From Apus apus (taxonomy: Eukaryota > Chordata > Aves > Apodiformes > Apodidae): 64,000 nucleotides of DNA. The stretch's first letter is position 1. Each line of letters starts with the position of its first letter. Location: NCBI RefSeq assembly GCF_020740795.1, contig NC_067283.1:128622568-128686567 (forward strand), given 5' to 3'. This document shows positions 35,061 to 48,635 of the stretch, piece by piece. Both the position numbers and the translations under genes were made by a program. The notes beneath the pieces were generated by a model. That model did no database searches. It had not been told where the DNA came from and was given only the letters and a program-made list of their open reading frames with translations.

Positions 35061-36270
35061 ATCATAGAATCATATAATGGTTTGAGCTGGAAGAGACCTT
35101 AAAGATCATCTAGATCCAACCCCCCTGCATGGGCAGGGACACCTTCCACTAGATCGGGTTACTCTGGGCCCCATCCAACCTACCCTTGAACACTTCCAGG
35201 GGTGGGGCTTCCACAACTTCCCTGGGCAACCTGTTCCAGTGTCTCACCATGCTCATAGTAAAGATTTTCCTTCTAATGTCTAACCTAAATTTCACTTCTT
35301 CCAGTTTTGATCCATTACGTCTTGTCCTCCCACTACAAGCCCTTATAAGAAGTCCCTCTCCAGCTTTCCTGCCCTGATGGCTATGCTTCTTTTGATGCAG
35401 CTCAGGACACAATTGGCTTTCTGGGCTGCAAGCACACACTGACAGCTCATGTTGAGCTTCTTGTCCACTGTCACTCCCAAGTCCTTTTCCTTGGGACTGC
35501 TCTTTAGCCATTCTCCACCCAGCCTGAATTTGTGCTTGGAATTGTCCCAATCTAGCTGCAGGACCTTGCACTCGTCCTGGTGGAACTTCATGCAATTTGC
35601 ATGAGGCCACTTCTCAAGGCTGTCAAGGTCCCTCTGGATGGCATCCCTTCCCTCCAGCATGTCGACCTCACCACACACTTTGGTGTCATTGGAAAACTTG
35701 CTGAGGGTGCACTCAATGCCACTGTGTTGCTGACAAAACTGTTGAATAGCACCAGTCCAAGTACTGTCCCTTGGGGAACATCAGTCGTCACAGGTCTCCA
35801 TCTGGACATTGAGTTGTTGATCACCACTCTTTGAGTGTGACCATCCAGCCAGTTCCTTACCCAACAAGTGGTCCATCCACTGAATGCATACTGTTCCAGA
35901 TTTGATACCAGCATGTGGTGTGAGACAGTGTTGAAGGCTTTGGACAGGTCCAGATAGATGACATCAATTTCTCTTTCTTTGTCCACAGATGCCATGACCC
36001 CACTGTAAAAGGCCATCAAATTAGTCAGGCAGGATATGCCCTTGGTGAAGTCGTGTTGGCTGTCACTAATCACCCCTTTGTTTTCCATGTGCCTTAGCAG
36101 AGCCTCCAGGTGGAACTGCTCCATGATCTTGCTGGGCACAGAGGTAAGACTGACTGGTCGGTAGTTCCCCGAGTCTTCCTTTTTTTCCTTCTTGAAAGTG
36201 TAATTTATGGTTCCCCTTTTCCAGTCGATGGGGATTTTTCCAGACTGCCAAGACATTTCAAATATGATCT
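35061..36270 (-). mobile_element. CR1 LINE, old, internally deleted copy with decayed reverse transcriptase
   Basis: The 3' tail (ATCATAGAATCATATAAT on the + strand) starts at 35061. Going upstream on the - strand, ORF2 pieces are readable in different frames: the C-terminus (KFRLDIRRKIFTMSMVRHWN, then LPREVVEAPPLEV) at 35149 and onward, a thumb-region piece at about 35390-35680 ([28 protein letters not shown]), and a 222-residue frame at 35588-36256. That frame has the palm motifs [16 protein letters not shown] and VPQGTVLG. A segment present in the 45452 copy (roughly from [16 protein letters not shown] to the [12 protein letters not shown] region) is missing near 35375-35395. A frameshift after motif B removes the FADD motif from the main frame. 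The copy stops at about 36270, where the encoded sequence is at the start of the reverse transcriptase domain. Confidence 0.95.
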
Positions 36271-39200
36271 TTCATTGGTCAGTGGATACATGGAAATTTA
36301 AGTGAGAATTATGGACTAAATACTATCTTTGGGAGACAGCAGGAAAAAGACCTCAGGTCTGCTGAAATAGGTGGAAACTCTCAGTTCCTGACTGGATTCC
36401 ATTCTGAGTATTTAAAATATCTCAAGCTACTGGATTGACAAGATAATATTTTAAAACATTCATTTTAATGCAGGACTTTAAAAAAATGGTTTCTTTGGGA
36501 AAAATAAAATATTTTAAATAAAATCAGAGAGAGCTGAGATTTTATTTAAAAAAAAAAGAAAAAAAAAGTAAGTTGAGATTGTTTTCATAGTTCAGATTAA
36601 TTTAGAATCCAGCTAATAAAGAAACCATGCCAAGCCTCAATATTTTTGTGACATTTTGAGCAGTTTGGTGCTTTTCATCTTTATGTTTTTTCCTTTAGTT
36701 CTATTTTCCTGTTTGTCAAGTTGTCTGCATTATGGCAAGCTTTTATAGAAAAAATAATTTAAAAAAAGACATAAAATCAGGTTAGAGCAGTGTGGGTTTA
36801 AGGAAATCTAAAGGAAGACCAACAAGAACATTTATAGTGAAGGCCTAGCAATAATTTGGAGTAATGCAATAAAATTCAATGTGTGTAATTAAGGCCTATA
36901 GAAAAATAAACCAAAGTAAATTTTCTCCTGAATTTAATGCTGAGAGAGCAATTTTAATGTAAAAAGCAATTAATTACCTTTTCAGCTCATTATTACAATA
37001 TATCCTTGGACCTAACATTCTTGGTTATAATTCTAACTCAGCTGATTATTGTAACTGTATTACCTTCAAAACGTTGCTAATAGAAGTGAGATTCTTTGTG
37101 TTCTCCTTCTTCTGTTACAGACTTGGTGTTTCCTATTGCTCTCCAAAGGGTTAAGCTCAGAAGGAATGACAAAGTGGCCACATATCCTGGGAGATTTCTG
37201 TTTCTTTCCCCTTCCCTCTCACGCAGATGGATTGAGAGAGAGAGCTGCTCTTGAGGCAGGTTTCTCAGGCAGATGTGAAACCAGAGCACATGCTAGCAAA
37301 CCAGGCAGTGATGCATATACTTAAGTTCTTTTTTTTTTCCTTTCTGTTAAATGCATTTGTTATCCTGAAACAAGTCTTTGTCCTTTTATTTAGAAATATG
37401 AGCCATCTTCAGCTTTAAAGATGCACAGTGGGTAGGCAAGATTAACCCACACTCTATATCTAATTAACTTTAAACTTCATTAATTTTCTATATAAAAAAA
37501 AAAATAAAGTGAAAACCCCTTTTAAAATGGAAATCTCAGAATTTGCCAGTGATTTGGGGGAAAAAAATAAAATGAAAACAAGAATTAAATAAAATTCTTA
37601 TAGGTAGTGCTTAATAGACTAATATTCAGAAAGAAGTCAAAGCTAAGGATAATGTTTGATTACCCTTAGGGAATGGCGGGGGGGGGAAGGGAATGAGACA
37701 AAGTACCGTGTTTTGGTACTGTAACATAGCCTTCAATTCACTTAATAAAAAACAGAATAATCTGGCTATTTTCAAAAAGGCTTACACAACACCTTTGAAA
37801 ATGGCATTGAAAAATTGTCACTTGGGCAAACTTTCAAAACACAACATCCTATTCGCTGTAGCAGACACCTGTGCCCCATTTGCTCCTACTAAAGTCAAAA
37901 GGAGGCCTGAATATTACACGAGTCTCATTTCTGTCAGCTAAAGGAGTTTTGTGAAGATTCAGAAGCAATTTCATCCATAGGATACAGCAGTCGCTGCTCT
38001 AAAGAAAATATTCTCCAAATGCCTTACAAGACTTATCATTTCCCAGTTTGTGTTTGGGAGATGCCATCTTGAATATAAAAATCAGAGCTTTCACAAACGA
38101 TCTCTCTTTAAAAAAAACTGCTTATATTTTCATCAATAATACATCATTCTAACTTTTTAAGTGTTTTTCCTGGATACTCCTTGGTTTAGATGAATGACGA
38201 AAACAGCCAACATAGCCAGCACAAGTTTTTAGATTTAGCCCTGTTTCTTTTTCATTCTAGCCAAGTTCATCTGTATGCCACAGAACTGTCAAACAAAGAA
38301 GCATCACTTTCAAATATTCACATGGGAAAGAAACTATGTTTTCCTTGTGTGAGCTTCTTTTCAGTTTTGTTTTTTTGTTGATGTTCCAGTTCCTGTACAG
38401 CTATATTCTCTCCTTCTTTGTAGGGTGTGTGCAATAAATGGGCTTTGAAATTCCTTAAACACTTTAGCTTCGCTTCAGTTATTAATCTCAGCAGCCATTT
38501 ATTGGTTTGTGTGCTACAAAGCAATGGAGATTATCCTTTAATTAATGTCATTGAGTGGTTCAGCTGCCACCATCAACCACAATATGGTTTCACAAATTAA
38601 TATTGTAGGGGAAATATAATGCAATTTATTATAGCATTTATATTAAAATGCAGCTAATAATACCAGAAACCCTGTGTAAGAAAAGGGTATCTATGTATAT
38701 ATGTGTATATGTCCCAAATGCCATACTGAAAAGAGCAATTGCATATTAAATTTTCATATTTATAGTCTATTTAACTGTTTTAAGTAGATTTCAGAATCCA
38801 TCAGGAAACAAAAAGATAATGTTTTCTTGAGTCCTATATAGGTAACTGTCTTAAAAAATGTGAAATGACATCTTACATCAAGATACACAAAAAATATATC
38901 ATTGATCATTAGAGCTCTGCTGGAGATCGAATTTCTCACTAATTTGTTTGTACTATTGTGACTTAATTAGTTAAAAGAATGCGTATTTGTACACATTAAC
39001 ATTTTTTTTTGTTATGAGTACTTGAGGGAGAACATCAAATGCTGCCTAAAGTAATGCCAAAATATTTTGACCTCTGGAAGCTGGAAGTGCTTGCTGTAGG
39101 CACCTTTCCTGTAACGGGGGACTGATTATGTTAAAAAATATGTAAACTAGGGTGGAGTTTTTTTAGCATGATGCTAAGCTGAGTTTAGCTGTTACTTTGA

Positions 39201-42200
39201 AAAATACAACTATGTCCTGGTTTATAACTAATTTGTGTGCTCGTAGTGTTGGTGTAAGCTGAACAAGTTTGACTGTGAGGACAATGCTGTGCAAATTTCT
39301 TTCTTTGATGTTGTTAAATGTTAAGATTTCAGCTTCACTTAACTTCTAAAGGAGGTAGCCAAAACAAGTAGGGAGGTAAAATGGTTCTTCTGTGTCCACC
39401 CAAATTAAAGTCAGAAGCTGGACAGACCTCAGGAATTCCAGATCAGTTCAAGCTGGCATAATAAGGTATTTTTATCAGTGGTGCTCCTTTCCTGAGTACT
39501 GCTTTCAATAGGACTTCTTGCAGATTGACAAGTTAGTCTGTGTTAAGAAATTAACCAGAGTGTGTGTTCTCCCTAAAAGTCTTCATATAGCATTATTAAT
39601 TAAGTTAATTAAGTAGAATTCTTAAGACAATCTGCAGAAATATCTTTATTAAACCCCTAAGCATTTCAAGATACTGTAAAGCCTCTTTGAGAATTTGATA
39701 TAAATCCTAACATTTCACTGATCTGGGCAAAGAAATGCAAAAAGGAATTTTTTTCTATACTAATTATAACCTTTTTGGTTACACAAATCAGAAGTGATGA
39801 GGTCTATTTTTCATCTTAATAGACAGACATTTCTGTGATTAATTAATAATTTGAGGGATAATTCCAATAGAAAAGGTGTTGTGTTTTTTTTGGCAGTGTA
39901 GGTCCAGTGTGTTGATCAAGGATTACAAGGACAAAAGCAGAGCTGTGTTTGCTGAAATATTACTGAATGTGGTGCTTTGAGAATATGCAGCATGTAACTG
40001 TAGAAATTACACCTACTTGGTGTTACACAGAGCCTGATGGAAAACACTGTATGGCTTAGAAATGTAAATCATTGCACAGAGCTGATGTAAAAGGAGACTC
40101 ACACCATCTACCCAAGCTCTGATATGTCAGTGCTGTGCAGATGTATTTGCATTGAGCAAAATGTTGCACAGTGGTGATAAAATAATCTTCTCAGTGACAG
40201 CAACCCTGGGAAGCCATGAATGTCCCTAAGCAGTTAACAGCAGAGACAAGATGCTGCCAGGCTATACTGTTTAAACGAAATCAACCTAGCAAAAGCTACC
40301 ACACAGATATGCTCAGGAACTGGTACTACAGCCCATGGGCTGCAGTCATCACCCAGTTTGTATGTGTTCACTTAGCAGGAGCCCCAGGGCATGAGGTTGT
40401 TCCCAGGAGTAGATCCATGGTTCCACTCCTTCCTCTGGTGGTTGGCATAATTCAGTTCAGAAAACCAGCATGTACAGTGGAAATATATCCACCAGTACTT
40501 TGTTAATACTTGTAGATGAAATGACCATTCTAATTTCTTAATAGACAAAATACATTGTGTTATCGGTGCATTTATAAATGAGTGCTATTGATTTGTTGCT
40601 TTATTTATTTATTTATTTATTTATTCAGATTTTACTCTGTCATTGCTTCCTTTTAGATCTCCCAGTTCTTGAGAAGCAGGAAGGATCTGCAGTTTATATT
40701 GTAGAAAAATGGTAGCAACTACCTTAGAAATTGAAAACTACTCTCATAGCATTGAATTTGTGATCATATTTCCATGTTTTCTGTTTTACTATTTGCAATA
40801 ACAGTTATCATTTTTTGACTCAGGTTGCTTATATGTTTTCAATTAACACAATCTGATGATACGTTGTCTTGAAAAACACTGGATCTACTGATAAATCTGA
40901 CTTGCATCAGATTTGTATTGAGCCTTTAATGCTAATACGTGGAACAGATCAGAAGTGTTGCTAGTTTATCTTCATGACTGACAATAGCTGTGAAGTAATA
41001 ATACCATATAAGAAAATTTAGATAGATATATATATGTAGTTTACCATCTGCCCTGACTAACATTAATTCATCTGATGACTGGATTAGAAGGAAAACTAGT
41101 TTGTTAAATAAGAGAAGCTGAAAGCATGATTCAAAGTCTCCTCAGTCAAATTTTGTAGGAAGAGAATCGATGCACCCAATTTATTAATACTGGGTTTGAT
41201 ACAATTTTTAATTGTTCCATAGAAAAACTTTAGCAGCTTAATTATAGTGTATGGTTAGACTTCAATGAACCTTGGTTTTCTGGATTCTAGCCAATAAAAA
41301 TTATTTAATATTTGCTTGTCTTACTTTTACCTGTAGAAATAAGATCTAATATCTGAACAAAAAGGATATCCTTTTAAAACCAAAAGTTAAAGCCTTCCAA
41401 GTCCTTATCTTTATACATGATGGACTCTTTAGTAGCTTGTTATCATTCTCAGGTTGTAATATTGAATGACTAATCAAATGAAAATGCTCGTTGCTACATG
41501 CAAATCCCCATACAATAATAATGATCTATTTAAATCTTTAAAACAAGGTAAAAGTCATGGATAGGGCCATGAAATAGCTCTGATACACATTACGTTTTAA
41601 TTCAGGAGCTTAAAAGGAAAATTCAATTTTTTTAAAAGCTGCGCAGTGACAAATGATGATAACTAGGAATATTGTGACTGCTTGTATATCCTTTGGGGTG
41701 GGATCTTTACAAATAGTGGTGGGGGGTGCATGTTCCACTTCGGCCGAGGGTCTCTTTGTCTGACTTGTTCTTTTTGCATCAGTCTTGCACCAGCTCTCTC
41801 ATAGCCAGTGTCATAGTGCTAGCAGAAAGTGTCACTTGTGACCGTTGTCCCACAGCTAAGCATGGTAGCACTGAAAAGGACCCAGGAGTATAGCTCAGCA
41901 CGTGGTGCTTGGCCTTTCATATTGCATTTCCTGCACTGACTTACTGAAGCACTTGGGAATAAATGCAATGGCTTCTTGCTCTTAATGCGTGTGAGCAGCA
42001 GCAATGGAAATCTGGGTTGAGACAGCAAAACAATTAATCTAACCCACCACATGATTGGAAAAGGGAATTTGTGTCATCCTGCAGAAGACAATAGTACTAC
42101 ATTGTTTCTTTTTGAATATGAATTTTATAAAAACAGAAACCTTGAAAATCAGGGATGTGGAGTTAAGGTGCTCACCATGGTACAGTGGCCTAACCTTCAT

Positions 42201-45200
42201 CCCTAGCATCCCCTGCATCTGGATCTTAGGCAACCAGAGTGGGCTTACTCATTTTGGTATGAAGACTTGAGGTTGGTTACATGTGCCACAGGTGCATGTG
42301 GCATGAGGCACTATAAACAGAGCTAAGGTTGATCATCAGCTCCATTGTTTGTATTTTTCAGAAGTTTTGGTTAGGCTGATGCTTTAAGTGTGTACAATTT
42401 TCCACTAATCAGTATAACATCACATTCATGAGCAATCATTTATGAAATTATATTTATCAGTTAAGACTGCAGTTAAGGCATGCCTGTGATTAGCTAAAGG
42501 CAGAGATGTTATGTGATTCTTAAATGCTTTTTCCCTTTCTTAAACCACCTTCCAACAAAGTATTTAAACGAGCAGTCTATGATAGACCAGAAAGAAAAAT
42601 CACAGAAATATCTTAAGTGATAAGACGTGGTGCTTACTACCAGGCTAAGATGTATGGGTCTTCTTCTTAAGCTTCTTTGTGACATCATTTGACTGTCCTG
42701 TCACTGTTTCTCCTTCATCTTCTCTTGTTCTCATCCAGTTAGACCATTATGCCTTAAGAACCACACAGCAAGTAAAAGGTCTTCTCCTTTTTCTCTCCTT
42801 CCTTTTGCCTCATCTTGCACCACAGACAAGAGAGCCAGCAGGGTAACTCATCTCCTTTTTAAAATTTTTCTCTTTCCTCCAAAAAAAAGAGCAAAATACT
42901 CAGTAAAAATACATGCTCTGGAGTAACTACAGAAGTTAAAAGTGAGTAAGATATGCTTTAGTGTTACCAGAGTTATGGCTTGAACTTTATGCCTGTGGAA
43001 AATATAGGTGATTGTCAATAATAAGGTAATTTGGAAAAACTAGGTATCAGACTATGTCTATTAAGCTGAAAACGTCAGTTGTATGGAGTAGTTTTTGAAG
43101 CACACAAAATTACAGGATAACCCAAGTAAGCATGGACTTCAGAGTATAGAAGTGCATAGCTTTGAGCCCAGAAGATAACTCTGAAGTCTTTTTTTATACT
43201 GCACTAATCAATAACTGTTTTTTTAGATAAGCATTGAATTGGAGTGAAAGATATTCTTCCTGTAAGTGGTTCACTTTCTTCAAAAGAGAATAAGTTGTAT
43301 GTTTTGATATCAGTTCTGTTACTATATCTACCTGTTGAGTTTATGATACAGGATGAAGAGCTTCCTCTGAGTAAGGCATGTGCAGCCTTACAGTCAAAGG
43401 GTGGGGATGGGAGAGCAGCCTGACCAGCCCAGCATGACATGCTTAACATCTAGGATACCTTTGTAATGCAGTGAGAGAGGTCTCTGTGTTGGACCAGGTG
43501 ATGAAGTCATGGTGCAGGGCAACATTCAGAAGAGGTGTTTATTTACTGAATTTTTTTCTGGTCTAAAAGCCAATATACAAAATGCAATCAATTAAAAGGG
43601 CTGATTAATTATGCCTGACAGGAGCACCATAAGGAAGGCCTGAGTGCAACACAGTTGTACATAGAACTGACTGCCAGCATTACATCTGGAGATGAATGAG
43701 GAAATGGGGACTAATGAGACAACTAATGCCTCCTGCCACCTCCATTGCATTGCCCAGCTTCAGTAAAAACAGAATGTTAATTAAACAACTGAGGACGTGA
43801 TTGTGCTTAAGGTTTTTAAATATTTTACCACACATTTAGTACATCATATAGTGAATTCCTCAACATCATGGAGGATCAAGGGGTATGAGAGCATCCTGGA
43901 CAGATGAAGTAATCAAAAAGCAAGATGTCATAGTGGTATGGATAAATAGGACAATTAACATAAAATTAAACTGTCCAGATTTCATGGAGAATAGGGCTAA
44001 AACAGAAACTTGTTTTCACAATGGTTTATGTTTTCAAGCAAGGTAATTATTCAAATTCTGTTGAAATCAGTGTAATCTCTGACTGAAATAGGAAAAATTT
44101 CCTCTCCTGTCTTCCAATATCCAATCTTCCTTGGAATGTGAAAGAGTCCTCATGCAAAATGAAAGCAGATTTAGAAATAGAGAGAACCTCTAAAAAAATT
44201 AGACTGTTTCAGGGATTTGTAATAATTATTTCTCCTGACTATCACACTCTCTTAGATAAAATAAAAGAAAATTTCTACCTGCAAACAGCAGATTCAGTAG
44301 CTCTCTAGAGGTTTAATCCTTCAGAGATAGCAGAAACCTGAGCCAAGTAAAAACCCAGAGCTTTGCAAAATATAAGTTTCTGATGCAAGGGTGTTGTTCT
44401 GTTTTGTGAACTACACCATTTATCTTTATTTCTTTGAAGATGATGCTTTCTATGAGTACTTCTGAACTGGGCTATGATAAGAGTAAAAGCAGATGCAGGA
44501 AGTCTGTATGATATAAATAATGATTCTGCTTGACAAAGTACTTTTAACATTTTAAGAGGGATACTGTTGAGCAACTTGCTCTGGTTTGTTGCTCTCCCAT
44601 GAAAGGGCTAATTTAGTCCAGTTAAAAGGCAGGTTTCTCATTGGATCTGAAAAAAATTATTACTTCATATGCAGTCCATATCCACAGCTTCCTTGGGAGC
44701 CGGCTTTATTTTAACCATTTGTTAAAAAACTTTTTGAATCCACTTGTACAGAGTTAATAAGCTAGAGCTATAAAAATCTGCATGTCAAACACCGGTAATA
44801 GTAGTGATTATTATGTTGTTTTGTTTTTTTTTTCCTGCTGTTGCGTTTATCTGCTGTGCTTTAGGAGGCTGCTTCAGAAAAAAAAAACACAAAAAACAGC
44901 AATGAACAAACAAAAAACATGCCATCTGGTCTAAAGAAGGAACCTAAGGAAGTTTAGGCATCAACTTTTTTAGCTGAGCTGCTAAAGTGAGTTGCTAATG
45001 TGAGCCACACTCCAGCATCCCTGGAAGGGTTCTCAAGGCCATCACTGATATTAGCTTCACAAATCTCTTGCCTGTGAGTTCACTTCTGGTCCTCCAAAGG
45101 ATTCCATGTGCTATCCTCAGGGCTTAGCAACATGGATTGTTACTGGTACAATATTGGCGGACCCATCACACTGCTGGCCTCTGGTGTTTCAAGCAGGTAC

Positions 45201-45451
45201 CATGTATTCTCAGCCATACTTGACATCACATGTCTAGAGTTATCTATGATACAAAGAACTAATTAACCCTCTCTCTATTCATGTTCTCTGAGGATCCAGT
45301 CTTGCTGTCTAGTAAGGTCACAGATTTATATAATAAGATGACTGTTAGCTGAGGTGATTTGAGAGATTTTGCCTCCTTGACTTAGCAGTTAAGACTGCCT
45401 AAAGCATATCCATTAAAATGGATTTTTTAGCCTCCATTATTAATGAAGCTT
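36271..45451. other. Long intron-like non-coding stretch
   Basis: AT-rich throughout. I see A/T runs, a G9-10 run near 37678-37686, a strong polypyrimidine acceptor near 38260 without a partner donor, an enhancer-like block at about 38520-38680, a (TTTA)n repeat at 40600-40626, and another enhancer-like block near 44660-44830. No exon, RNA gene or transposon can be supported. ORFs such as 40216-40506 and 37693-37941 appear to be chance. Confidence 0.6.
40600..40626. repeat. (TTTA)n microsatellite
   Basis: About six to seven TTTA units, read directly. Confidence 0.9.
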
Positions 45452-45539
45452 ATCATAGAATCATATCATAGAATCCTAGGGGTTGGAAGGGACCTCGAAA
45501 GATCATCTAGTCCAACCCCCCCTGCCAGAGCAGGGTCAC

Positions 45540-48423
45540 CTAGAGTACATCACATAGGAACGCATCCAGGTGGGTTTTGAATGTCTCCAACGAAGGAGAC
45601 TCCACAACCTCCCTGGGCAGCCTGTTCCAGTGCTCTGTCACTCTTACAGTAAAAAAATTTTTTCGGATATTCACCTTGAACCTCCTATGCTCCAATTTAC
45701 ACCCATTACCCCTTGTCCTATCACTGGTCATCACTGAGAAAAGCCTAACTCCATCTCCCTGACACTCACCCCTTACATATTTGTAAACATTGATGAGGTC
45801 ACCCCTCAGCCTCCTCTTCTCCAAGCTAAAGAGACCCAGCTCCCTCAACCTTTCCTCATAAGGGAGATGTTCCACTCCCTTAATCATCCTAGTAGCTCTG
45901 CGCTGGACTCTTTCCAGCAGTTGCCTGTCCTTCTTGAACTGAGGGGCCCAGAACTGGACACAATACTCCAGATGCGGTCTCACCAATGCAGAATAGAGGG
46001 GGAGGAGAACCTCTCTTGACCGACTAACCACACCCTTTCTAATGCACCCCAGGATGCCATTGGCCTTCTTGGCCACAAGGGCACATTGCTGGCTCATGGT
46101 CATCCTCCTGTCTACCAGGACCCCCAGGTCTCTTTCACCTACACTACTCTCCAGCAGGTCAGCCCCCAACCTATACTGGGACATCGTGTTGTTCTTCCCC
46201 AAATGCAAAACTCTACACTTCCCCTTGTTGAATTTCATCATGTTTCTCCCCGCCCAACTCTCCAGCCTGTCTAAGTCTCTCTGAATGGCAGCACAGCCTT
46301 CTGGTGTGTCAGCCACTCCTCCCAGCTTGGTGTCATCAGCAAACTTGCTGAGGGTACATTCTATACCCTCATCCAGGTCGTTGATGAAGATGTTGAACAA
46401 CACCGGTCCCAGTACCGACCCCTGAGGGACTCCACTAGTCACACACCTCCAGCCAGATTCTGCCCCATTGACTACAACTCTCTGACTCCTTCCCATCAAC
46501 CAGTTCCTAATCCACCTCACTACCTGGTCACCAAACCCATACCTGATCAACTTATCTACAAGGATGCTGTGGGAGACGGTGTCAAATGCCTTACTGAAAT
46601 CAAGATAAACCACATCTACCGCTCTACCATCATCTATCCACCTAGTAATTTCCTCATAGAAGGCTATGAGGTTAGTCAAACACGATTTACCCTTGATAAA
46701 ACCATGCTGACTGCTCTTGATGAGCCCCATGTCCTTGATATGCCTAGAGATAGAGACAAGAATAAGTTGTTCCATCACCTTTCCAGGGATGGAGGTGACG
46801 CTGACCGGTCTATAGTTACCCGGGTCCTCCTTCTTGCCCTTCTTGTAGACTGGAGTGACATTTGCTATCCTCCAGTCCTCAGGCACCTCTCCTGTTACCC
46901 ATGACTTACTGAAGATGATGGAGAGTGGCCTAGCAATGACCTCCGCCAGCTCCCTCAGCACCCTTGGATGCATTCCATCTGGACCCATCAATTTATGGAT
47001 GTCCAGATTACTCAACTGATCCCTAACCCAATCCTCATCTACTATGTCCTCACCTATCTTGACTACTTCTGGGGCTATATGAATCTGGGGCTCATGGGGA
47101 AAGCCTGCAGGAGTAAAGACAGAGGCAAAGAAGGTGTTCAGCACCTCTGCCTTCTTTATATCCTCTGTCACCAGGGCTCCCACCTCATTCCTCAGTGGGC
47201 CAATATTGCCTCTGGTGTTAGTTTTGTTAGCTATGTATTTGAAAAAGCTCTTTCTATTATCCTTAACCTGACTTGCAAGGTTAAGTTCCAAGGAGGCCTT
47301 AGCTTTCCTAATTGCCTCCCTACATTCTCTGACAACATTCCTATATTCCTCCCAAGTGACCAGCCCCTCCTTCCACGATCTGTAGATTTTCCTTTTCCAC
47401 TTAAGTTTGCCCAGTAGTTCCTTTTTTAACCATGCTGGTCTCCTAGCTCCCTTACTAGATTTCCTAACCCTTGGGATGCTCTGATCCTGTCCTTGCAAGA
47501 AGTGGTCCTTGAATGTTGACCAGCTATCATGAGCCCCTTTATCTTCCAGCACCCTGTCCCATGGGATTTCCCTTAACAGTTGATTGAAGAGGCCAAAGTT
47601 CGCCCTGTGGAAGTCCAGGGTTCTGGTCCTACTGGGTATTCTGTTCCTTCCACACAGGATCCTGAACTCCACCATCTCGTGATCACTGCAGCCAAGGCTG
47701 CCACTGACCACCGCTGCTTCAACAAGGCCCTCCTTTTTGGTTAGTACAAGATCCAGCAGCGCTCCTCTTCTAGTCGGCTTGTCCACCATTTGCATTAAGA
47801 AGTTATCATCAATGCACTGGAGGAACCTCCTAGACTGTGAAAGGCTGGCTGTGTGAGTCTTCCAGCAGATATCGGGGTAGTTAAAATCTCCCATGAGGAC
47901 TAGGGACTGCAGTTGTGAGGCTACTGTCAGCTGCCTGTAGAAAGCCTCATCAACCTCCTTGCCTTGGTCAGGAGGTCTGTAGTAGACCCCCACAACTGTA
48001 TCACCCACACCAACCTGCCCCTTAATTCTTACCCACAGACTTTCCACTTGCCCCTCATCAGTCCCTGCACAAAACTCAATACATTCTAGTTGCTCTCACA
48101 TAAAGAGCAACTCCACCACCTCGCTTCCCCGCCCAATCTTTCCTAAAAAGTACATAACCATCCATGGCCACATTCCAGTCATGTGACCTGTCCCACCATG
48201 TCTCTGTTATTGCTACCAGGTCATAACCCTTAGCCCGCACACAGACCTCTAACTCTTCCTGCTTATTCCCCGTGCTGCATGCATTAGCATACAGGCATTT
48301 CAGGAAACAAACAGAGCCCACTGGTGGGACTAAATCTTCCTTAGACCATCTGCCTTCAGGCCCTGGTACGTTCCTCTTGTGCTTGTCCCTAACAAACCCA
48401 GTTTTCTCCCCTTCCCCCATCAC
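45540..48423 (-). pseudogene. CR1 ORF2: endonuclease and reverse transcriptase, one frameshift
   Basis: The 835-residue frame ending at 45540 holds most of the protein. The endonuclease half has [10 protein letters not shown] (residues 53-62) and the catalytic SDH (121-123). The reverse transcriptase, roughly 390-640, has motif [14 protein letters not shown] (481-493), motif [12 protein letters not shown] (540-550) and the catalytic FADD (569-572). The C-terminus carries [13 protein letters not shown] and [16 protein letters not shown], ending FLCDVL. The N-terminal endonuclease part, with the AITETWWD motif carrying the catalytic Glu, lies in a different frame at 48076-48423. That frame ends shortly after [11 protein letters not shown] shortage of two bases in an AGAG tract near 48090-48100 would explain the shift. 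All other catalytic motifs are present. The upstream frame opens with GTG at 48423; the first ATG is at 48420. Overall this is a recently dead copy. Confidence 0.93.
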
Positions 48424-48425
48424 AT

Positions 48426-48635
48426 CTAGTTTAAAGCTCTCTCAATGAGCCCTGCTAAGTCCTGCCCCAAAAGCCTCTTCCCCCTCTGGGACAGGTGCAT
48501 CCCACCTGCCACCATCAGGCCAGGTGTCTCATATAGCATCCCATGATCAAAAAAAACAAAACCCTGTCTTTGACACCAATCTCTTAGCCATTCATTGACC
48601 TGGAAACTCTTCCTATATACCTCCCCACCCAATAT
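48426..48635 (-). pseudogene. CR1 ORF1 C-terminal remnant (SGNH/esterase-like end)
   Basis: About 68 codons remain, open at the 5' truncation point and ending RALN-stop at 48426. Sequence such as VNEWLRDWCQRQGFVFFDHG and HLSQRGKRLLGQDLAGLI matches the end of CR1 ORF1, known from published work on the family to carry an SGNH/GDSL esterase-type domain. The block that usually reads D-G-x-H-L-S reads G-G-M-H-L-S here, so the Asp of the catalytic DxxH motif is replaced by Gly while the His is kept. The gap to ORF2 is only a few bases, in another frame. Confidence 0.85.

Noticed and set aside
40216..40506. 96-codon open frame
   Set aside because: No family resemblance, no splice or promoter context, and a length expected by chance in a 64 kb window.
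45577..47417. Open frames on the + strand opposite CR1 ORF2 (for example 46569-46904 and 46968-47417)
   Set aside because: They are antisense shadows of the ORF2 coding sequence.
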